From Caldilineaceae bacterium (lineage in GTDB: Bacteria; Chloroflexota; Anaerolineae; Caldilineales; Caldilineaceae), in the NCBI GenBank assembly GCA_026645635.1, contig JAPKMV010000122.1, forward strand, positions 1-8,334: a DNA stretch of 8,334 nt. Direction: 5' to 3'. Each line of letters begins with the position of its first letter. Positions within the stretch are counted from its first letter, which is position 1. This document shows, piece by piece, positions 1-5,681 of this stretch. The position numbers were made by a program, and so were the translations under genes. The notes under the pieces are model-generated. The model did no database searches and was not told the DNA's origin. It worked only from the letters and a program-made list of their open reading frames with translations.

Positions 1-1
1 C

Positions 2-1852
2 GCCGGCGCCACCGACATCCGCATCGAGGTGCGCGAGGGCGGGCGCCGCCTGCTGCGCATCACCGACAACGGCCACGGCATCCCCGCGGCCGAGGCGCCG
101 CTGGCCTTCGAGCGCCACGCCACCAGCAAGCTGAGCACCGTGGACGATCTCAACCACATCGCGACCTTCGGCTTTCGCGGGGAGGCGCTCTACAGCATCG
201 CCGCCGTGAGCCAGCTCACCCTCACCACGCGGGCGCGCACGGAGGAGTACGCCGTCACGCTGCGGCTGGACGGGGGCGCGCTGGCCAGCCAGAGCAAGAG
301 CGGCGCGCCGGTGGGCACAGTCGTCAGCGTGGAGAACCTCTTCTATAACGTGCCGGCGCGCCAGAAATTCATGCGCGCTGCGGCCACCGAGGCCGGGCAG
401 ATCAGCGCCGTAGTGCAGCGCTTCGCCCTGGCCTACCCCGGTTGCCGCTTCAGCTACCTGAGCGAAGGCCGCCTGCTCTTCCAGTCCACCGGCAGCGGCA
501 ACCCCTTCGACGTGCTGGTCAAGGTGCTCGGGCTGGAGCACGCCAAACAGATGACGCCCGTCGGTCTGCCCGCAGTGGCGCCACACAACGCAGCGCTGCT
601 GCCGGATGTAAGCGAGGATATCTCCTTCATGGCCGACGTGACCGACATCGACCCGCAACTGCAGGCCGCGCCCGTGGGCATTCGCGTCACCGGCTTCACC
701 AGCCTGCCGACGTTGACCCGCCCCAACCGCAGCGCCATCGAACTCTTTATCAACCGGCGCTACATCGACGACCGCACGCTGACCCATGCCGTGGTGCAGG
801 CCTATCATGGGCTGCTGCCTGGCGGGCGCTTCCCCGTGGCGGTGATCTTCGTCGAGATCGAGCCGGAGCAGATCGACGTGAACGTGCATCCGCAGAAGAC
901 GCAGGTGCGTTTTGCCGAGGAGCGCCGCGTCTTTGGCGCAGTGCAGAAGGCCGTGCGCTACACCGTGATCGGCGCCGCATCCGCGCCCGACGTGGCGCTG
1001 GACGAAGACGGGCGGCTTGGCGCGCCCGCCACGCCCGGCGACAGCGCCGCGGGCGACCTGTCGGGCTGGGCGGCGCGGCGCCAGAACATCCTGAATGCGG
1101 GCCAGCAGCAGCACGACCTGGATCTCTACCTCCCGCCGGCAGGGCCGCGCCGTGATTTCCTCTCGACTACGCCTGAAGGTGCGGAACCGTCGCCCGCTGC
1201 TGCTGCCCTATCCACCAGCGCGGCCATGAACGCACCCGCGCCGCCCCTGGCCAGACGCCAGCCACAACTGCCGCCGCTGCGCGTGGTCGGGCAGATCAAC
1301 GCCCTGTACATCGTGGCCGAGGGGCCGGACGGCATGCTGCTCATCGACCAGCACGCCGCGCACGAGCGCATCCTGTATGAGAAGTTCCTCGCCCAACGCT
1401 ACGGCACGGTGGAGGGCGCCGTCGCCCAACAACATCTGCTGGAGCCGCTGACGCTGCATGTGGGCACACGCCTCGCCGGCGAGGTGGCGAATCACCTGAC
1501 TGAACTGGGCCACGTCGGCTTTGCCGTGGAAGCCTTTGGCGGCGACACCTTCCTCGTGCGCGCGGTGCCGGCGGTGCTGGCCGGCGAAGACCCGCAGCGG
1601 GTGTTGGAAGAGATCGTCGACAGCCTGGCCACGCGGCGCAACCTGGTCGGCGAGGAACTGGAGGACCGGCTGGTGAAGATGGTCTGCAAGCGCGCCGCGA
1701 TCAAAGGCGGGCAACTGCTCAGCGACATCGAGATGCAAGAACTCGTGCGCCAACTGGAGGAATGCCAATCCCCGCGCACCTGTCCCCACGGCCGCCCGAC
1801 GATGATCCAACTGGCCGCCAGCGAACTGGAAAAGGCGTTCGGCAGGATCTGA
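2..1852 (+). CDS. mutL: DNA mismatch repair protein MutL, 5'-partial
   Basis: MutL couples mismatch recognition by MutS to strand incision and removal. The N-terminal GHKL ATPase shows DNGHGI (65-82), an ATSKL segment (120-134) and FGFRGEAL (167-190), followed by the GT..SVENLFYNVPARQKF stretch. An Ala/Pro/Gly-rich linker lies at about 1000-1275. The C-terminal dimerisation/endonuclease domain holds DQHAAHERILYE (1346-1381), which fits the DQHA(X)2E(X)4E metal-binding motif of endonuclease-type MutL, plus CKRAAIK (1685-1705) and CPHGRP (1781-1798). This is therefore the nicking form, unlike E. coli MutL. The frame is already open at base 2 and reads AGATDIRIEV, so the GTG at 29 is internal. 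Compared with E. coli MutL, about 40 residues are missing, including the ATPase motif with the catalytic Glu and Asn. Identification is secure. No mutS is visible. Confidence 0.97.
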   Translation, partial: AGATDIRIEVREGGRRLLRITDNGHGIPAAEAPLAFERHATSKLSTVDDLNHIATFGFRGEALYSIAAVSQLTLTTRARTEEYAVTLRLDGGALASQSKSGAPVGTVVSVENLFYNVPARQKFMRAAATEAGQISAVVQRFALAYPGCRFSYLSEGRLLFQSTGSGNPFDVLVKVLGLEHAKQMTPVGLPAVAPHNAALLPDVSEDISFMADVTDIDPQLQAAPVGIRVTGFTSLPTLTRPNRSAIELFINRRYIDDRTLTHAVVQAYHGLLPGGRFPVAVIFVEIEPEQIDVNVHPQKTQVRFAEERRVFGAVQKAVRYTVIGAASAPDVALDEDGRLGAPATPGDSAAGDLSGWAARRQNILNAGQQQHDLDLYLPPAGPRRDFLSTTPEGAEPSPAAAALSTSAAMNAPAPPLARRQPQLPPLRVVGQINALYIVAEGPDGMLLIDQHAAHERILYEKFLAQRYGTVEGAVAQQHLLEPLTLHVGTRLAGEVANHLTELGHVGFAVEAFGGDTFLVRAVPAVLAGEDPQRVLEEIVDSLATRRNLVGEELEDRLVKMVCKRAAIKGGQLLSDIEMQELVRQLEECQSPRTCPHGRPTMIQLAASELEKAFGRI

Positions 1853-1855
1853 ACC

Positions 1856-2056
1856 ATAGACCGCGGATCTGGCGGATACACCTACACGGAGATCACAGAG
1901 GATGCACAGAGTTTACGGAGAGAACACAGAGTGTGGACCTCTGCTATCTCTCTGCGAACTCTGTGTCTTCTCGGTGGACTCTGTGTAATGGCGGATGCCG
2001 CGGATTCTTGTATCCATCCGCGAAAATCCGCTAAATCCGCCCCATCCGCGGTCTAT
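1856..2056. repeat. Composite palindromic repeat (family A split by family B)
   Basis: The outer arms are ATAGACCGCGGAT plus CTGGCGGAT (1856-1877) and their near-complement (2035-2056), 22 bp with two mismatches. An inner pair, GCGGATGCCGCGGAT (1991-2005) and ATCCGCGAAAATCCGC (2016-2031), continues the same stem. The same termini and inner units occur in the uninterrupted element at 2610-2700. The element starts 3 bases after the mutL stop codon. No ORF here looks real. The remainder of this 315-base gap (2057-2167) holds only the promoter and leader of the rhodanese gene. Confidence 0.85.
1878..1989. repeat. Family B 'cacagag' inverted repeat nested in family A
   Basis: The left arm (1904-1932) begins GCACAGAGTTTACGGAG. 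The right arm (1958-1987) reads ACTCTGTGTCTTCTCGGTGG followed by ACTCTGTGTA. They are complementary over about 29 bases with a few mismatches. A further ACGGAGATCACAGAGG unit (1885-1900) extends the left side only. The block interrupts the family A stem between two GGCGGAT units. It contains no coding sequence, and its function is unknown. Confidence 0.7.
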
Positions 2057-2080
2057 TCTTACCTTCACTCGCTATAAATT

Positions 2081-2110
2081 TTGTAGCGAACACGCCGCCG
2101 GGTGTAAGAT
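2081..2110 (+). promoter_or_regulatory. Candidate promoter of the rhodanese gene
   Basis: TAAGAT (2105-2110) is a 4/6 match to a -10 box. TTGTAG (2081-2086) is a weak -35 candidate, 18 bases upstream. An alternative -10 is TATAAA (2073-2078), which would give a longer leader. The short A+T-richer patch just after the palindrome and before a well-placed Shine-Dalgarno makes this the likely promoter zone. The exact box is uncertain. Confidence 0.35.
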
Positions 2111-2152
2111 GCTCTCAGTTTCGGGGCATCTGCACCCGTTCGTTTTGCAGAC

Positions 2153-2158
2153 AAGGAG
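2153..2158 (+). promoter_or_regulatory. Shine-Dalgarno of the rhodanese gene
   Basis: AAGGAG lies 9 bases before the ATG at 2168 and fixes that start, which is also where the signal peptide begins. It is the only clear ribosome-binding site among the complete genes of the window; the two downstream plus-strand genes lack one. Confidence 0.75.
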
Positions 2159-2167
2159 ACTCAATCA

Positions 2168-2605
2168 ATGAACTTGCGAATGTTGCTTTCCACCTTGATC
2201 CTGGCGCTTGCCCTGGCCGGCTGTTCCGCACCGGCGGCGGCGCCCGCGGCCGCACCGGCTGCTGCCCAAGAAGCTGCCATCGACCTGGCCAGCCTGCCCG
2301 TCAACATCGACGTGGCCACCGCCGGCAAGCTGCGCGAGCACCCCGATGTGGTGATCCTCGACGTGCGCGAGCCGTATGAGTGGGAAGAGGTGCACATCCC
2401 CGGCGCCACGCTGATTCCCATGAGCGAAATTCCGGCGCGCATCCAGGAAATTCCCACCGACAAAACGGTGATCGTCCAGTGTCGCAGCGGCAACCGCAGC
2501 AGCCAGGTGACCGACTACCTGCGCCAGCAGGGGATGACCAACGTCCACAACCTCAGCGGCGGCATGAACGAATGGCAGGCCGCGGGGCTGCCCACAGAAC
2601 AGTAA
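2168..2605 (+). CDS. Exported rhodanese-like lipoprotein
   Basis: This is a 145-aa protein. Residues 1-18 form a lipoprotein signal peptide, with lipobox L16-A17-G18-C19. An Ala/Pro spacer (20-35) follows, then one rhodanese domain (about 45-143). The domain shows DVREPYEW (65-72) with the following HIPGA, the active-site loop C105-R-S-G-N-R110, and the closing GGMNEW..AGLP element. The family transfers sulfane sulfur through a cysteine persulfide; the real acceptor of such extracytoplasmic versions is not known from sequence. The catalytic Cys is present, so activity is plausible. The protein should be anchored on the outer face of the membrane. The start is supported by AAGGAG at 2153-2158. 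The gene stands alone between two palindromic repeats and is probably monocistronic. No sulfur-metabolism gene is adjacent, so its role remains open. Confidence 0.93.
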   Translation: MNLRMLLSTLILALALAGCSAPAAAPAAAPAAAQEAAIDLASLPVNIDVATAGKLREHPDVVILDVREPYEWEEVHIPGATLIPMSEIPARIQEIPTDKTVIVQCRSGNRSSQVTDYLRQQGMTNVHNLSGGMNEWQAAGLPTEQ

Positions 2606-2609
2606 GGCA

Positions 2610-2700
2610 ATAGACCGCGGATTTGGCGGATAAGGCGGATTGACGCGGATTTTGTTTTTATCCGCGAAAATCCGCCTCATCCGCCCAATCCGCGGTCTAT
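2610..2700. repeat. Family A palindrome, 41-bp arms (intact copy)
   Basis: The left arm (2610-2650) begins ATAGACCGCGGATTTGGCGG. The right arm (2660-2700) ends AATCCGCGGTCTAT. The arms are complementary over 41 bases with four mismatches around a 9-base T-rich loop (2651-2659, TTTGTTTTT). Each arm is built from repeated GCGGAT/ATCCGC units. It starts 4 bases after the rhodanese stop and ends about 30 bases before the next -10 box. RNA from either strand would fold into a long hairpin. It lacks a trailing U-tract on either side, so it is not a classical intrinsic terminator. Confidence 0.9.
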
Positions 2701-2729
2701 CCCACTCTTCATTCCGAATCATCCTGCGG

Positions 2730-2735
2730 TATACT
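2730..2735 (+). promoter_or_regulatory. -10 box placed for leaderless transcription
   Basis: TATACT (5/6 to consensus) ends 7 bases before the ATG at 2743, so transcription would begin at or within a base or so of the start codon. No Shine-Dalgarno is visible. A weak -35 candidate is TTCATT (2708-2713), 16 bases upstream. The leaderless reading is inferred from spacing alone. Confidence 0.55.
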
Positions 2736-2742
2736 GCGGCCC

Positions 2743-3357
2743 ATGCTTGACAACTCCACGCCCATCGGCAAGATCGTCAAATCCAACTCCCACGTCGACT
2801 ATGTCTGCCAGGTTTTCGGCTATGGGGAGATCGCCCCGGCGCCGGAGCCGGCCAGCTACGCCTTTGGCGCGTTCGTCGCCATCCCGCTGGAGGGCAATGG
2901 CGCACCCGCGGGGCGTCTGGTCGGTCTGATCTACAACACGCTGCTCCTCAACCCGGAATTCGGCAGCCTCGGCCCGCGCCTCAGCCCGCGCAGCGAGGTG
3001 GAAATCTTTACGCCCGACTACCTGGCCGAGACGGCTACGCTGGTCGGCGTCTTCGCCGTCGGGTGGATCGACGCCAATGGCGCCGTGCAACAGGGCGTCC
3101 CCTCCTTCGCCGCCACGGTCAACTGCCCCGTGCAGCGCATGAGCGTGGACGCCGTGCGCGCCTTTCACCGCGACCCGCAGGGGTTGCCCAGCCTGCGCTA
3201 CGCGTCGCTGCTTCTCGGCCAGAACAACCCGCTGGTCCCTCCGCTGCTCATCAACGTCATCGACCAGTTGACCGCGCTCTTTCCCGCGAGCCAGAACCAG
3301 TTGGCCGTCATGCGCAACAACCTGGCCTGGAAAAGCATCGTCCAACCCGCCGGTTAG
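2743..3357 (+). CDS. Conserved hypothetical protein, probable HAS-barrel-like domain
   Basis: This 204-aa protein has no signal peptide or membrane segment and is presumably cytosolic. The N-terminus (residues 7-50), with IGKIVKSNSHVDYVCQVFG and then an AFGAFVAIPL strand, resembles the small beta-barrel (HAS-barrel) found at the start of HerA-type ATPases. That match is from memory of the pattern and is not secure. Residues 58-125 look beta-rich (RLVGLIYNTLLLN, TLVGVFAVGWID). Residues 132-204 look helical (VDAVRAFHR, LLINVIDQLTALFP, QLAVMRNNLAW). No Walker A or B motif is present, so it is not itself an ATPase; it could be a partner or a stand-alone barrel protein. The ATG is chosen because TATACT lies just upstream and because the first residues already fit the domain. 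It lies alone between two palindromic repeats. The coding call is firm; the family name is tentative. Confidence 0.8.
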   Translation: MLDNSTPIGKIVKSNSHVDYVCQVFGYGEIAPAPEPASYAFGAFVAIPLEGNGAPAGRLVGLIYNTLLLNPEFGSLGPRLSPRSEVEIFTPDYLAETATLVGVFAVGWIDANGAVQQGVPSFAATVNCPVQRMSVDAVRAFHRDPQGLPSLRYASLLLGQNNPLVPPLLINVIDQLTALFPASQNQLAVMRNNLAWKSIVQPAG

Positions 3358-3382
3358 TGCACCTGGGTGCGGATGTCGATCG

Positions 3383-3443
3383 TTACGTGTTGCGTGTTTC
3401 GTCTCGCCACTGCAGCACGCCACACGCAGCACGCAATACGCAA
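3383..3443. repeat. Inverted repeat of the 'acgcaatacgcaa' family
   Basis: The left arm (3383-3402, TTACGTGTTGCGTGTTTCGT) pairs with the right arm (3424-3443, ACGCAGCACGCAATACGCAA). There are four mismatches in 20, two of which would be G-U pairs in RNA. The arms consist of short TGCGTG/CACGCA units. It is unrelated in sequence to the GCGGAT palindromes. It fills most of the gap between 3357 and 3466. A small GCACC-TG-GGTGC hairpin (3359-3370) directly follows the upstream stop codon. Confidence 0.7.
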
Positions 3444-3450
3444 GGCGTTG

Positions 3451-3459
3451 TGATACACT
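3451..3459 (+). promoter_or_regulatory. Extended -10 box placed for leaderless transcription
   Basis: TG-A-TACACT forms an extended -10 (TG at 3451-3452, hexamer 3454-3459) ending 6 bases before the ATG at 3466. No Shine-Dalgarno is present. The arrangement matches that of the gene starting at 2743. Confidence 0.5.
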
Positions 3460-3465
3460 CACGCC

Positions 3466-4393
3466 ATGCGCAGACTATCCATCTTCGCCCTGGCCCTCTT
3501 TCTGGCGCTGGTCGGCGTCCAACTTGTCGTCGGTCCCGAACTCTTTGCACCCTACGTCGGGCGCGACGCCGCGCTGCTCTGGGCCGGCGCGGCCGTGGCC
3601 GGCGCCCTCTTTGCCTCGACCTGGCGCCCGCACACACCGCAGCGCTGGGTGAGCGAGCCACCGCGGATCGGCCAACTGCTGCTATACACCGGGATCGCCG
3701 TGACGCTGGCCGCCGGGCTGGCGCAGGGGTTCCTGGGCGGTTCGCCTGTGGCGCTGATGCTCCAGCTTGCCTGGTGGCTTGGGCTGGCGCTGCTGTTGAT
3801 CGGCGCGTGGTGGCCGGGTGGTCGCGTCGAATATGCCGCGCCGCCGGTGCAGTGGAGCAGAGATGCGGCGGGCGCGTTCGTGGCCCAGGGTCACGGCGTC
3901 GATGTGGCCACCGCCCCCCGCCTCCGCCGCCGCAATGAGCTTGTCTGGCTGGCTGCGCTTCTGCTCTGCGCCGCGCTGCTGCGCTTCTGGGATCTGGCCA
4001 ACCTGCCGCCGGGCTGCACCGGCAGCGAGTGCGTCAACGGGCTGCGGCTGGTGGAGGGGGAAGCGATAGCCGGCGCGGGCAGCCTTTTCGAGCAGGGTGC
4101 GCGTCTGGTCTTCTGGGCCACCGGCAACGGCGTGCTCAGCCTGCGCCTCACGGCCGGGCTGCTGAGCCTTCTCACCGTGGTGGCAGTCTGGGCAGCCGCG
4201 CGCCGGCTGGCCGGCGCGACCGCAGCGCTGCTCGCCACCCTGTTTGTCAGCTTCAGCCCCTTGCAGCTTTGGGCGGCGCGCAGCTCCGACCCGTGGACTG
4301 TCGTCGGACTGCTGGTTGCGCTGGCGCTCTGGTGGACGGCCGAGGCGCTGGTGCAGCGCACGCTGCGTTGGTGGGCGCTGGCCGGGCTGGCGC
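3466..4393 (+). CDS. Segment 1: N-terminal membrane part of the GT39-like protein
   Basis: About 309 residues. Hydrophobic helices lie near residues 5-23, 35-52, 69-90 and 95-116. They precede the usual GT39 opening, a helix (159-176) followed by ANLPPG. The first outer loop reads LPPGCTGSECVNGL: where many bacterial GT39 proteins have an Asp-Glu pair, S187-E188 stands here. Then come a loop, the helix pair LRLTAGLLSLLTVVAVWAAA / ALLATLFVSFSPLQL and another helix at about 278-296. Sense ends at WWALAGLA (about 4386); the continuing frame gives Arg/His-rich nonsense. The start is the ATG just after the extended -10 box. The frame stays open to 6303 only because of the GC-rich composition. Confidence 0.8.
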
Positions 4394-5680
4394 GACTGGG
4401 CCACCATCGCCACAGGTATTGCCGCTGCACTTGGCATGGCGCTCCCTTCTCTCCTGGCCGGCAACGCCGCAGACCCTCTTTGGGGCGCGGCCACGACGCC
4501 CCAGATTGCCAACAACCTGGCGCTGCTGGCCGCCACGCTGCTGCGCACCGACAGCGCCGGTCTGCCCGCGGGCGCGGAACTGGGTCTGTTGAGCGGATTG
4601 GCGCTGGCGCTGGCGGTAATCGGCGTGGGCGCGCTGACCCGGCATGTGCGCGTGGCGGCGGCTGCGGGACTGCTGGCCGGGCTGCTGCTCTTTGCCTGGT
4701 TCGGCGCCCGGCTCGACAGCGCCTTCTTTCCGCCAACCCAGGTTGCGCTGGCGCTGCTGCCCTTCGTCTATGCCGCCGCTGCGGTCACGCTCGACCAGTT
4801 CCTGACGGTGCTGGTGCAGACGTGGCGCAGCGTCGTTGCGCCGCGGCGGCTGGTGGCCGCGGTGGCGCTGGCGATCGGGCTGGTCGTGGTCTGGAATGCC
4901 GCCGGCTTTATGGCCGGGCTGGATCAGGTGGCCACGGGCGGCGGCCAGACCGAGGGCGACATGGCGCGCTTCGTGGCGCAACTGCGCCTGAGCGAACCAG
5001 ACGCGGAACTCACCTTCATTCTGCCCAGCGCTGCCACGACTCACCCCAGCCTGCGCCTGCTGGCCGGCCCTGCGCTGGCCGCGGGACGCGTCCTGCCGCT
5101 GGAGTCGGCGCGCACGCTTCCCTTCGCCGCGGAGCCGCCCGGCGATCTGCTCTACCTGCTGCCCATCGCCGACGGCCAGGTGCTGCGCGTACTCCAGCGG
5201 CTTTATCCCAGCGGCGTCGCCTTCACCGAACTGGATCAGGCGGGCCAGCGGGCGATCTTCAATGCTTTCCGCGTGCCGCGCTCTGCCGTACAGGCCGCGC
5301 GCCAGGTCGATGTGCAAGTCGCCACCCCCGACAACCCGACTGCGGCCAGCTTCACTGCGCCTGCGCTGGACTTTGCCTGGCGCGCCAACCCGCCGGCGCC
5401 GACGCCCTTCATCGCCCAGGTGACGGGCGCGCTGATCGTGCCCGAGACCGGCGTCTACACCATTGCCGCAGAACGCAGCGCGGCGCTGTCGGGTCTGCTC
5501 CTCACGCTGGACGACATGCTTGTGCTCGACACGTCGCTCAACCTGACCAGCCAGCAGATGCAGCTTGTGCAGGGCGTCTACAACCTGGCGCTCACCTACC
5601 GCAGCGGCGAACAACCCGGCGACCTGCGCATCACCTGGCAGCGGCCGGACGGCGCACCGGAGACGATCGGCGGCGCGGCG
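4388..5680 (+). CDS. Segment 2: membrane core end, soluble region and first PA14-like domain
   Basis: About 431 residues in the second frame, resuming as WRDWATIATGIAAALGMALP, the style of helix that opens the second half of GT39 membrane domains. Further helices are LGLLSGLALALAVIGVGAL, a Leu/Ala-rich helix near 4650-4700, VALALLPFVYAAAAVTL and LVAAVALAIGLVVVWNAAGF. A soluble region (about 4945-5300) follows, then a PA14-like domain (from about 5309) with the typical TGALIVPETGVYTIAAE strand, a LTLDDMLVLD segment and GVYNLALTYRSGE. Sense ends at PETIGGAA (5680). The ATG at 4244 opens this frame but lies inside segment 1 and encodes no recognisable protein before about 4388, so it is not a real start. 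Confidence 0.75.
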
Positions 5681-5681
5681 C

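Noticed and set aside
29..31. GTG as the start of mutL
   Set aside because: The frame is open upstream to base 2 and encodes AGATDIRIE, which belongs to the conserved ATPase core; the true start is outside the window.
442..1155. Second plus-strand ORF inside mutL
   Set aside because: It is an Arg/Ala-rich shadow frame; the mutL frame here carries conserved motifs.
1762..2034. Small plus-strand ORF overlapping the end of mutL and the palindrome
   Set aside because: It begins inside mutL in another frame and its remainder is repeat sequence with no coding character.
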